From Paractinoplanes pyxinae (lineage in GTDB: Bacteria > Actinomycetota > Actinomycetes > Mycobacteriales > Micromonosporaceae), in the NCBI RefSeq assembly GCF_026626335.1, contig NZ_JAPNTZ010000005.1, positions 434,001-498,000 on the forward strand: DNA of 64,000 bases, given 5' to 3'. Made by a program: the position numbers and the translations under genes. The notes under the pieces were generated by a model. That model made no database searches, was not told the DNA's origin, and worked only from the letters and a program-made list of their open reading frames with translations. Of the stretch, positions 17,006-24,412 are shown piece by piece. Position 1 is the first letter of the stretch. The number at the start of each line of letters is the position of its first letter.

Positions 17006-17115
17006 CCGGGGCTCGGCCGCGAACGGCTGTCGCTCAGCCCCGGGCCGGGGCTTGGCCGCGGACGGTCAGCGAGCACCTGACGCGCAGCCCGGACCGGCGG
17101 CCCGGCCGCGGACGA
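17006..17115. repeat. short direct repeats at a gene 3' end
   Basis: The 21-mer CCGGGGCTCGGCCGCGAACG(G) at 17006-17026 recurs with two changes at 17045-17065, and a weaker third version lies at about 17094-17115 inside the last codons of the small secreted-protein gene. It looks like serial copying of that gene's 3' end. Confidence 0.45.
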
Positions 17116-17350
17116 CGCGGTAGGCGGTGATGTCGCCGTCGAGGTAGCCGGTCAGCTGGCTGACCGAGCTGGGCGCGCCGCCGTGGACGCCGACGTAGGC
17201 GAGGATCGCGGAGTCGACCGCCCGGCAGGTGGCCTTGTCGGCGACGGCTCGCGCCTGCTGCTCCGCCTTCCGCGAGTCGAACTGTGAGTAACAAACGGCG
17301 GAAACACTCAACGTGACTGTCGCGGCCACGACGATATGGGAGACATGCAC
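17066..17350 (-). CDS. small exported or membrane-anchored protein of unknown function
   Basis: This is 94 residues from a GTG at 17350. The N-terminus MHVSHIVVAATVTLSVSAVC is hydrophobic, ending in an SAVC segment that is only weakly lipobox-like. The rest (AVADKATCRAVDSAILAYVG, then YLDGDITAYRVV) recalls the tail of pseudopilins, where a helix with two cysteines packs on a small beta region, but no prepilin cleavage motif is present. No function is assigned. Confidence 0.5.
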   Translation of the reverse strand: MHVSHIVVAATVTLSVSAVCYSQFDSRKAEQQARAVADKATCRAVDSAILAYVGVHGGAPSSVSQLTGYLDGDITAYRVVRGRAAGPGCASGAR

Positions 17351-17445
17351 TCCAGCAGCCTAGTCGTCATCACGCAGCGTGCCGGGTGGGCCGAACGGTC
17401 AGGCCTTCTGACCTGGAGTATCACTCTGGGTAGAAGGTCTAAGAA

Positions 17446-18210
17446 TCAGCCGACCGGGACTTTCGCCGCGAGGAAGGCCAGAATCTGACCCGACACGCGT
17501 GGATACCGTGAGTCACCAGGTCGCAGGAACTCACCGTGACGAGCCCCCGCAATGGTCACGAACTGCTTCGGCGTCGGCGCCATTCCGTAGGCCTGGCGGC
17601 CAGCCCGGATCGGCACCACCCGGTCGCGGTCGCCGTGCAGGAAAAGCAGCGGCGCCGGCGCTCCCCCGAAGCCCGCGGGTGGTCGCCGCCCGCTGATCGA
17701 GATGCCGGCCCGCAGGTACGAGGGGTGTCCCGGCCCGAACAGCCCGAGCGTCGTGGTGCCGCCCGCCGAGAAGCCGATCGCGGCGACCCGCTCGACGTCG
17801 AGGTGCCCGGCCAGCACGTCACCGGACACTCCGTCGAGCGCCCGCACCGCCTCGATCACGAAAGCTGCATCAGCCGGTTGATTGACGATGTCCCGGCGGT
17901 CGACCCGCACCCGCGCGTTCGTCCGCGGATAGGCCGGGGCGGCCACCACGTACCCGGCCTCGGCCCAGCCGGCCGCGAGCGGCGCGAACTGCCGCGGCGA
18001 CCCGCCCAGACCGTGGCTGAAGAGGATGAGCGGGTGACGCCCGGTGAGCGGCGAGGGATACCAGAGCGTCGTCGGCAGGGGCCGGTCAGCACCCCGCGCC
18101 AGCTGCAGCACCCGGCTCACCACGGACCCGCGCGCCGACGCCGGGCGCGCCGGGCCGAACCCGTCCAGCAGCAGTGCCACCAAGAGAAGCACCACCCCGA
18201 GTCTGCGCAC
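17446..18210 (-). CDS. secreted alpha/beta hydrolase, dienelactone hydrolase/cutinase-like
   Basis: This is 254 residues with a signal peptide (MRRLGVVLLLVALLLDGFGP, then SAR). Landmarks are LILFSHGLGGSPRQF (oxyanion region), the nucleophile elbow AIGFSAGGTTT, LLFLHGDRDRVVP with the catalytic Asp, and GARHGEF with the His. The arrangement resembles platelet-activating-factor acetylhydrolase-like and polyester-hydrolase-like enzymes; the substrate is unknown. It is divergent from the Tat-type esterase, with 53 bp between starts. Confidence 0.85.
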   Translation of the reverse strand: MRRLGVVLLLVALLLDGFGPARPASARGSVVSRVLQLARGADRPLPTTLWYPSPLTGRHPLILFSHGLGGSPRQFAPLAAGWAEAGYVVAAPAYPRTNARVRVDRRDIVNQPADAAFVIEAVRALDGVSGDVLAGHLDVERVAAIGFSAGGTTTLGLFGPGHPSYLRAGISISGRRPPAGFGGAPAPLLFLHGDRDRVVPIRAGRQAYGMAPTPKQFVTIAGARHGEFLRPGDSRYPRVSGQILAFLAAKVPVG

Positions 18211-18263
18211 GTCGTGAGCGTAGGAACGTCACGCAACGCGGTCGATCGCCGTTGTGGGTGACG

Positions 18264-19037
18264 ATGAGACGACGAACATTCCTGGCCATCGGAGCTACCG
18301 CCGCCGGCGTCGCCGGAATGGTGGGTTATCGCAGCCGACCGGGCCAACTGGAACCGGTCATCCCGCATGCCCCGGTGGGTGACGAACGCCTCGAAAGGCG
18401 CGATTCCACCGCCCGCGGACGGATGGTCGACTTCTACACCGCGGTTCCGGCCGGTCACGGCGACGGACGAGGGTTGCCGGTCTGCCTGATCCTGCACGGC
18501 GGCTCGAAGACGGCGGCCGACTTCGCTGCGCTCGGCTTCGGGCGGTTCCTGACCGACGCCGTACGCCGCGGAAAGCCCCCGTTCGTGCTGGCCGGCGCCA
18601 CCGGCGACCGACTGTGGTGGCGCCCCGACGGCGGCGACGACCCGCAGCGGATGGTCCACGAGGAGATCCCACGCTGGTGCCGGGCACGCGGCTTCGACAC
18701 CAAGCGCATCGCACTGCTCGGCTGGTCGATGGGCGGGTACGGGTCGCTGCTGCTGGCCGAGGCCTATCCCGGGTTCGCCCGAGCGGTGGTCGCGCTTTCC
18801 CCCGCCGTACGACCGGGGGACGAGATTTTCACCGCGGCCGACCAATTGCGCGGCACGCCGGTCGGTTTGTGGTGCGGCCGCCAAGACGGGCTTCTCGACA
18901 ACGTACGCGCATTGGCGAAAGCCCTGCCCGAGCCGCCCGCCGCGGGCAGTTTCGAGGACGGGCGGCACAACTTCGGCTACTGGTCGCGCTGCCTCCCCGC
19001 CGGGATGGACTTCGTGAGTGAAGCTTTACGGCGCTGA
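18264..19037 (+). CDS. exported esterase (alpha/beta hydrolase), Tat-type signal
   Basis: This is a 257-residue hydrolase starting MRRRTFLAIGATAAGVAGMV, a twin-arginine-like signal (RRTFL) with a moderately hydrophobic core. The catalytic region has LILHGGSKTAADFA, the elbow LLGWSMGGYGSLL and a terminal DGRHNFGYWSRCLP with the likely His. The fold resembles the antigen-85/esterase D superfamily. ATG 18264 is chosen for the signal; a GTG two codons earlier is possible. It is divergent from another secreted hydrolase, possibly under joint control. Confidence 0.82.
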   Translation: MRRRTFLAIGATAAGVAGMVGYRSRPGQLEPVIPHAPVGDERLERRDSTARGRMVDFYTAVPAGHGDGRGLPVCLILHGGSKTAADFAALGFGRFLTDAVRRGKPPFVLAGATGDRLWWRPDGGDDPQRMVHEEIPRWCRARGFDTKRIALLGWSMGGYGSLLLAEAYPGFARAVVALSPAVRPGDEIFTAADQLRGTPVGLWCGRQDGLLDNVRALAKALPEPPAAGSFEDGRHNFGYWSRCLPAGMDFVSEALRR

Positions 19038-19094
19038 AGTCACGCCCGTACCGTGGTGACTCAGAGCAACGGTCCAACCACGCTGGAGGATCCC

Positions 19095-19463
19095 ATGCGT
19101 CGTGCCGCCGCCGTACTCGCCCTCGTCCTGGCCGGCCTGTGGATAACCACGCCCGCGCAGGCCTTCGCCCACAACGCCGTGCACAATTCCGCCCTGCACG
19201 CGCTGCTCGACGGCCTGACGCTGGTCGTCGTCTCAGCCCCGGTGTGGACGGCCCTGCTGTGGAGCGGCGGCAGCCGCTGGTGGCTGGCCGCGCTGATCGC
19301 CGTCGTGCAGATCCCTGTCGCCATCATCGGTTTCGTGCCGATCGCCAACCCGTGGCTGCACCTGACCCTGTTCGCGGTCGCCATCACGCTCACCGCCGTC
19401 TCGCTGCGCGTCGTCCGTCAACAGGCCCGCGCCGCGGCCGCCGCTGCCCCGGTCAAGTTCTGA
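19095..19463 (+). CDS. small multi-pass membrane protein
   Basis: This is 122 residues from ATG 19095 with GGAGG just upstream. A signal-like segment (MRRAAAVLALVLAGLWI, then TPAQAFA) is followed by HNAVHNSALHALLDG and two or three further membrane spans (LTLVVVSAPVWTALLW, WWLAALIAVVQIPVAIIGFV, LTLFAVAITLTAVSLRVV). The conserved-looking His/Asn cluster after the signal is the only polar feature. The function is unknown. Confidence 0.75.
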   Translation: MRRAAAVLALVLAGLWITTPAQAFAHNAVHNSALHALLDGLTLVVVSAPVWTALLWSGGSRWWLAALIAVVQIPVAIIGFVPIANPWLHLTLFAVAITLTAVSLRVVRQQARAAAAAAPVKF

Positions 19464-19577
19464 CCCGTATCTACGCAGCGCGCTCCTCGACTGCAGCCGC
19501 GCCCGCAAACCCGCCGTCAATCGCAGCTCTTCTCGCCCCCGGCAGGTGCACGGCTGCAGACGTCCGGCGAGTCGCCG

Positions 19578-19890
19578 GTCAAGCCCAGAATCCACTGCCC
19601 GCCAGCGGGTGCGCGGGTGAAGGAATCCCGCGCATCTCATCGTTCAAGCCCTGATCCACTGCCCGTCCGGCGCGCGTACGGCGCGGGTGAAGGCGTCCCG
19701 CGCATCTCGTCGTTCAAGGCCTGATCCACTGCCCGTCCCGCGCGCGGACGGCGCGGGTGAAGGCGTCCCGCGCATCTCGTCGTTCAAGCCCTGATCCACT
19801 GCCCGTCCGCCGCGCGTACGGCGCGGGTGAAGGCGTCCCGCGCATCTCGTCGTTCAAGCCCTGATCCACTGCCCGTCCGGCGCGCGGACG
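19578..19890. repeat. 70-bp tandem repeat, about five copies
   Basis: Anchored on ATCCACTGCCCG, copies begin at 19590, 19654, 19724, 19794 and 19864; spacing is 64, 70, 70 and 70. The last three are nearly identical and the first is degenerate. The rightmost copy is the 3' end of the minus-strand gene 19854-20243, so each unit repeats that gene's final codons (DGQWIRA) with its TGA stop. Because 70 is not a multiple of three, successive copies are out of phase. Bases 19464-19577 before the repeats contain nothing recognisable. Confidence 0.9.
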
Positions 19891-20243
19891 GCCAAGCCGA
19901 CCACGGTTTGGCCGTCGCGCACGAGTTCGACGTCGGGACAGCCGTCCGCGGCCGCGTGCCACCCGCCTTCGGGGTCGCGGACGGCGTTGTGCCGGCAGTG
20001 TTCCTCGTCCACATAGCCCCACGCCATCAGCACCTCGCGGTCGCCGATCGAGTAGCAACCGACGGTCGCTATCCGTTCGCCTTCGGCCCGGCGGAAGTAG
20101 TCGGCTCGCAATCCCGGCACCGGAACGCCTTCAAACGGGGCGTCGAGCACGGTCCGGTGTGGTTCATATCCGCTCAAATCAGGCAGCACCCGATCATCAA
20201 ACCATGAGCCGCACCGAGTTTTAACCCGCGCGTCAAGGGCCAT
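19854..20243 (-). CDS. hypothetical protein with 3' end repeated downstream
   Basis: This is about 129 residues if read from ATG 20243, which overlaps the start of the divergent hydrolase by two bases; a GTG further in (around VLPDLSGYEPHRT) would be equally reasonable. The body reads as a compact soluble protein: LRADYFRRAEGERIATVGCY, VLMAWGYVDEEHCRHNAV, ELVRDGQTVVGLAVRAP, ending DGQWIRA. I do not recognise the family. Its last 70 bases form one unit of the tandem repeat that continues beyond its stop. Confidence 0.55.
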   Translation of the reverse strand: MALDARVKTRCGSWFDDRVLPDLSGYEPHRTVLDAPFEGVPVPGLRADYFRRAEGERIATVGCYSIGDREVLMAWGYVDEEHCRHNAVRDPEGGWHAAADGCPDVELVRDGQTVVGLAVRAPDGQWIRA

Positions 20244-21108
20244 GCCCGACAATGACCGTGTGGTGACCGAGACGATGATGCCGGTCAACGGCATCGAGCT
20301 GTGTGTGGAGACGTTCGGCGAGGCCGGCGATCCGGCCTTGCTGCTCATCGCGGGCGCGGCCAGCTCGATGGACTGGTGGGCCGACGAGTTCTGCCGGCGC
20401 CTGGCCGCGGGCGGGCGGTTCGTGATCCGCTACGACCATCGCGACACGGGCCGCTCGACGTCTTTCCCGGCCGGCGAGCCACCGTACTCCGATGTGGATC
20501 TGGCCAACGACGCGCTCGGCGTGCTCGACGGCCTCGGCGTCCACCGCGCCCACCTGGTCGGGCTCTCGACCGGCGGCATGATGGCCCAGCGCATCGCGGT
20601 CGAACGCCCCCACCGCGTGCTGTCCCTGACGCTGATGTCGACGAGCACGGTCCCACCCGCGTACGAGCTCTCTTTCGGGTCCGGCAACGGCGAGCAAGAA
20701 CAGCCGGACTGGACCGATCGGCGCTCCGCGGTCGACGAGCTGGTTTCCTCCGTACGTCGTCTGGGCGGCCCTTTCACCGCCGACGAGCCGCAACTGCGCC
20801 GTCTCGCCCAGCGCGTCTTCGACCGCACCCAGGACATGACAGCGTCGCAGACCAACCACTACATCTGCGCCGAAGGGCCGCCCGTACGCGACCGGCTCGG
20901 CACGGTCACCGCCCCCACGCTGGTCCTGCACGGTACGCTCGACCCGTTCTTCACGCCGCCCCACGCCGAGGCGCTGTGCGCCGAAATCCCCGGCGCCCGC
21001 CTGGTCTGGCTGGAGGGCGTAGGCCACGAGTTCCCACCCGCCGCCGTCTGGACCCAGGTGATCGACGAGATCATCGCCCAGCCCGGCCGCCGCACCCAAC
21101 CGGCGTGA
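20242..21108 (+). CDS. alpha/beta hydrolase, RdmC/AclM-like esterase
   Basis: This 288-residue hydrolase begins its conserved part at MPVNGIELCVETFGEAGDPA. It has IAGAASSMDWW, RYDHRDTGRSTSFPAGEPPY, the nucleophile elbow LVGLSTGGMMAQRIA, LVLHGTLDPFF with the acid and GVGHEFPPAAW-like text with the histidine. This pattern is shared with polyketide methylesterases and related hydrolases; no polyketide genes are nearby, so the substrate is unknown. Starts at 20242, 20260/20263 (GTG) or 20275 (ATG) are all possible. Confidence 0.88.
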   Translation: MPDNDRVVTETMMPVNGIELCVETFGEAGDPALLLIAGAASSMDWWADEFCRRLAAGGRFVIRYDHRDTGRSTSFPAGEPPYSDVDLANDALGVLDGLGVHRAHLVGLSTGGMMAQRIAVERPHRVLSLTLMSTSTVPPAYELSFGSGNGEQEQPDWTDRRSAVDELVSSVRRLGGPFTADEPQLRRLAQRVFDRTQDMTASQTNHYICAEGPPVRDRLGTVTAPTLVLHGTLDPFFTPPHAEALCAEIPGARLVWLEGVGHEFPPAAVWTQVIDEIIAQPGRRTQPA

Positions 21109-21117
21109 AGACGACGC

Positions 21118-21173
21118 ATCAATGTTGACGTCAATATTGATCCAGTCAACACAATCAACACATCAAGTCAACA
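21118..21173. repeat. AT-rich palindrome and TCAACA direct repeats
   Basis: Bases 21118-21141 form a 24-base near-perfect palindrome centred on GACGTC (22 of 24 positions self-complementary; half-site ATCAATGTTGAC). It is followed by GTCAACA at 21145, ATCAACA at 21154 and GTCAACA at 21167, versions of the same half-site. The tract is markedly AT-richer than its surroundings. It lies between two convergent genes, where an operator is not expected. No adjacent regulator gene is present. Confidence 0.7.
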
Positions 21174-21281
21174 TGACGCCGGCATCAACCCACCCGCACC
21201 GCACCCAACACCCGTCGAGCGCCTATGCCTCAGCGGTACCGGCCGGCGTCGGGCGCCTGCATGGCTTGTCGAAGCGTTGCC

Positions 21282-21872
21282 TCAGCGGCGAAGGCCGTCC
21301 ATGAGGCGCTTGCCTGCGAGCACCGAGCCGCCGACCGCGATCAGGTAGCAGAGGAAGATCGCCGCGGCCTGGCCGGCGCCGGCCACCGCGAAAAAGAAGA
21401 GCGCCGCGAACGAGGCCGCGCCCGAGCCCAGCACCAGGAACCAGCTGGCGGCCTTCTCGGCTGGCGTCCAATGGGGTGAGGCGCTGGCCATCAGCATGCC
21501 GGCCACCGGTCCGAGGCCGGGCAGAACGAAGGCGCCCGCCGTGATCAGGCCGATCGCCGTGTATTCGGCCGCTCCCCCACCGGTGGCGGCCGGCGGGGGA
21601 GGCGGGACCAGGGCGGGCAACCGGATGTGGGGCGGCAGGTGTCCTCTTCGCGCCGCCGCCACCAAGGCCTCCGGTGGCCCTAACCGGCGCACGATCTCGG
21701 CCGGGTCCTCGATCGGTGACGCCGGCGAGGTGCGCCGCAACGAGATGTAGTCGGCCACGGTCGTCATCAGCTCGTCCCGCAGCTCGGGCGCGAGGTCCTC
21801 GCTCTGAGCCCAGAGCGCGGCGAGGTAGTCGAGGACGATCACGTCCGTGTGAGCGAGCGGTGCCGTCGTCAT
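21282..21872 (-). CDS. membrane protein with HAAS-like N-terminal domain
   Basis: This is 196 residues. The N-terminal ~75 residues (VLDYLAALWAQSEDLAPELR, then DELMTTVADYIS and DPAEIVRRLGPPEALVAAAR) follow the HAAS/DUF1700 pattern of small signalling-associated helical domains. A Pro-rich hinge (ALVPPPPPAATGGG) is followed by three to four membrane spans. The family often works with PadR regulators, but none is adjacent here. The role is unknown. Confidence 0.75.
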   Translation of the reverse strand: MTTAPLAHTDVIVLDYLAALWAQSEDLAPELRDELMTTVADYISLRRTSPASPIEDPAEIVRRLGPPEALVAAARRGHLPPHIRLPALVPPPPPAATGGGAAEYTAIGLITAGAFVLPGLGPVAGMLMASASPHWTPAEKAASWFLVLGSGAASFAALFFFAVAGAGQAAAIFLCYLIAVGGSVLAGKRLMDGLRR

Positions 21873-22052
21873 CCCTGTCTCCCCTGACTGTTCGGCGCGG
21901 TAGAACCAGCATCGCGATCAACCAACCGCCGAACATCGGCCCGCGGACCGGATCCCGGACCCCACCTACGACTTTCGGCCGACCCCTCACCACAACCCAC
22001 GCCCCCCGACACAACGCGATCGTCAAAGGAGAGAGCGGGGCAGGATGGGGGC

Positions 22053-22937
22053 ATGCGTCTTGTTTCGTTGCTGCCGTCAGCTACTGAGATCGTTTACGCG
22101 CTCGGGTTGGGGGACGACCTGGTCGGGGTGACGTTCGAGTGTGATGAGCCGGCTTCGGCGCGGGTGGAGAAGACCGTGGTGGTTGGCGGCAAGGACACGC
22201 GTGGGATGAGTCCGGGGGAGATTGACTCGTACGTGCGGGGGCGGCTGGCCGAGGGCGGTGACCTTTACACGTTGCACGCCGATGCTCTGGCCGAGCTCGC
22301 GCCGGATCTGATCCTCACTCAGGATTTGTGCCGGGTGTGCGCGTTGCCGTCGGGGCACGTCACCGACGCGCTCGACCACCTGGGGTGCCGGGCCGACGTG
22401 GTGTCGCTCGACCCGTACTCGCTCGATGAGGTGCTGGACACGATCCGCGCGGTGGGCGAGGCGGCCGGCGTCCGGGAACGGGCCGAAGAGCTGATCACCG
22501 AACTGCGCGGGCGGTTGGCTGCCGTGTCGCGGGCGGTCGCGGGACGGCCGAGGCCGCGGGTGACGGTCGTCGAGTGGGTCGATCCGCCGTTCACGGCCGG
22601 CCACTGGGTGCCCGACCTCATCACGGCGGCGGGCGGCGATCCGGTCGCGGCGAGTGGGGGCAAACGCTCGGTTCAGACCACGTACGCCGATCTGGCCGCG
22701 CCGCAGCCGGAGATCGTGCTGGTCACCCCCTGCGGCTTCCACCTGGACGGCGCCATCGAGCAGGCCCGCCGAGTGGTGCCGCACTTTCCCGTCGCGCAGG
22801 TGTGGGCCCTCGACGCCGACGGCATCATCGTGCGCCCCGGCCCTCGCCTGATCAACGGCGTCGAAGCGATCGCCTCGATCCTGCACCCGTCCGCGGTGCC
22901 ACCACCCCCGCCCGGCACCGCCGCCCGCGTCGCCTGA
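22053..22937 (+). CDS. cobalamin-binding (BtuF-like) protein
   Basis: This 294-residue protein has the periplasmic-binding-fold pattern of BtuF: MRLVSLLPSATEIVYALGLG at the start, the VGVTFECD segment, LAPDLILTQDLCRVCALPSG, ADVVSLDPYSLDEVLDTIR and WVPDLITAAGGDPVAASGGK. It lacks a signal peptide or lipobox, so it is probably cytoplasmic and not an ABC-transporter receptor; such soluble BtuF-like proteins are common in actinobacteria and of unsettled role. No BtuC/D genes are adjacent. It may relate to the cob operon 11 kb away, but no riboswitch was seen upstream of it. Confidence 0.82.
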   Translation: MRLVSLLPSATEIVYALGLGDDLVGVTFECDEPASARVEKTVVVGGKDTRGMSPGEIDSYVRGRLAEGGDLYTLHADALAELAPDLILTQDLCRVCALPSGHVTDALDHLGCRADVVSLDPYSLDEVLDTIRAVGEAAGVRERAEELITELRGRLAAVSRAVAGRPRPRVTVVEWVDPPFTAGHWVPDLITAAGGDPVAASGGKRSVQTTYADLAAPQPEIVLVTPCGFHLDGAIEQARRVVPHFPVAQVWALDADGIIVRPGPRLINGVEAIASILHPSAVPPPPPGTAARVA

Positions 22938-23051
22938 CCGCGACCTCCAACGGCACTCGCGCCCCTCAACGGCGGATCATCCGCGAAGGTGGCCAGTCAG
23001 CTGTGGGCATCGACGAAGTGGCCGGCACCGCCTGACGCTCAGGCCGAAGGC

Positions 23052-23385
23052 GCGACACTGCCATCCGCGCACGGGTGAACTGATCCGCCGAGTGTGAGCC
23101 GATCCCGTGCCCCGCGAGGATTGCCAGCGCCACCGCCGCCCACGCACAGGATGAACAGCTGCGAGCCGACCCCGCGCTCCACGTGAAGCGTCAGCGCCAC
23201 CGCCGCCTGCGCACAGGGTGAACGACTGTGGGCCGGCTCCGGGCGTGGCGTGTAAGCGCCACCGCCGCCTGCGCACGGGGTGAACGGCTGCAAGCCCGAC
23301 CCCGCGCTCCGCGCGGAGTGTCAGCGCCACCGCCGCCTGCGCTCAGGACGAACGGCTGAGCGGGCTCCTTGCCTGGCGAGGACTG
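23052..23385. repeat. imperfect ~65-bp tandem repeats in a 590-bp intergenic region
   Basis: The string AGCGCCACCGCCGCC starts clear units at about 23126, 23193, 23255 and 23323 (spacing 62-68), with a degenerate unit from about 23052. Each has a conserved GCGCAC-GGGTGAAC block and a GC-rich segment; two units contain a small hairpin with different but still pairing bases (CGCTCCGCGCGGAGTG; CGCTCCACGTGAAGCG). Both strands are open in some frames, but the encoded text is Arg/Gly-rich and repeat-derived. The rest of 22938-23527 shows nothing else recognisable. Confidence 0.75.
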
Positions 23386-23527
23386 TGAGCACCGACGAAC
23401 GTCTGCGCCCCTAGGTCGTACGAGAAAAGCGCCGGGAAGGACGGCCGTAAGAAGAGCGCAGCAACTCAGCACATGGGTGCGCCCGCCGCGCGGGAACCAG
23501 GCGCGGCGGGCGCGGGAAGCGGCCGGC

Positions 23528-24298
23528 TCAGTGAGCCAACGCCGGTTGGCGGTGCGGGGCCGACCAGCGTTCGCGAGCTGCCGCACGGATGCGGGACGCG
23601 CGGTACAACCAGATCGTGTCGCGGCCGAACGACCAGGTCAGCGACGTCAGGGCCACGGCCAGCACGACCGTGGTGAGGGCGGTGGGCAGCAGGTTGGCCG
23701 TGACCAGGGCGAGCACGATGCCCTGCAGCGCAGCCACGACCTTGCGGGAGAAGCGCGGGGGCAGGGCCGCGTTGAGCCAGGGCTGGGCCCACGCGGCGGC
23801 CACGAAGGCGTAGCGGAAGGCGCCGATCGCCATCCACCACCAGCCGAAACGGTCGCCGGCGTAGACGCTCAGGACCAGGATCAGGAAGGCGTCGACCTCC
23901 ATGTCGAAGCGGGCGCCGAGCGCCGTCGTGGTGTTTGTGCGCCGGGCGACCTGGCCGTCTACACCGTCGAGGGCGAGAGCCACGCCGGCGATCGCGACCA
24001 GGGCGGGCGTGCTGACGGGGTGGGCGAACGAGGTGACAACCATGGCGGTCACGGCGCCGACCAGGAGCGCGCGGGCGAGGGTGACCGCGTTGGCCGCGCC
24101 GAGGTGGTGCATGCGGGCCCGGTCGAGGCCGGCGCCGAGCAGGCCGCACAGGACCAGGCCGTAGGCCGCGCCGGCGATCAGGCCGGTGGCGGTGAGTCCG
24201 AGGGTGCTGCCGAGCAGCGCGAGCAGTGCCAGCTGGGCGGCCAGGCCGACCACCGGCGCCCGTGAGGAGTCGCTGGTGGGTGCGGTTACTGAAGTCAC
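23528..24298 (-). CDS. CDP-alcohol phosphatidyltransferase family membrane protein
   Basis: This 256-residue membrane enzyme would transfer a phosphoalcohol from a CDP-alcohol. The signature D-x2-D-G-x2-A-R-x8-9-G-x3-D-x3-D is complete: ALDGVDGQVARRTNTTTALG followed by ARFDMEVD, near residues 108-132. At least six hydrophobic spans surround it. The start is set at GTG 24298 because GGAGG lies five bases upstream; an ATG four codons earlier is in frame. It is divergent from the MDR dehydrogenase that opens the pterin-type cluster and probably belongs to the same pathway. The acceptor and donor are unknown. Confidence 0.82.
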   Translation of the reverse strand: MTSVTAPTSDSSRAPVVGLAAQLALLALLGSTLGLTATGLIAGAAYGLVLCGLLGAGLDRARMHHLGAANAVTLARALLVGAVTAMVVTSFAHPVSTPALVAIAGVALALDGVDGQVARRTNTTTALGARFDMEVDAFLILVLSVYAGDRFGWWWMAIGAFRYAFVAAAWAQPWLNAALPPRFSRKVVAALQGIVLALVTANLLPTALTTVVLAVALTSLTWSFGRDTIWLYRASRIRAAARERWSAPHRQPALAH

Positions 24299-24412
24299 CG
24301 AGGCCTCCATGTGCAAGATCGGCCGCCGCGTATGGTTGCCGTCGTCAGCGCTTAACACGCGCCTGGGCAGCGTTCGGTTCAGCGTGCGACGGAATGAGCG
24401 GCGGGAGGAACC

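Noticed and set aside
17397..17413. Hairpin GGTCAG-GCCTT-CTGACC after the secreted hydrolase gene
   Set aside because: Only a 6-bp stem without U-tract, 30 bases past the stop; too weak to list as terminator.
19578..19890. Possible CRISPR array in the 70-bp repeats
   Set aside because: Repeats are directly adjacent with no unique spacers and include a gene's codons; not CRISPR.
21118..21141. parS-type chromosome segregation site
   Set aside because: The actinobacterial parS consensus (TGTTTCACGTGAAACA) does not match ATCAATGTTGACGTCAA.
23052..23385. Arg-rich repeat protein encoded by the ~65-bp repeats
   Set aside because: Unit lengths of 62-68 break any one frame, and no start with ribosome site was seen.
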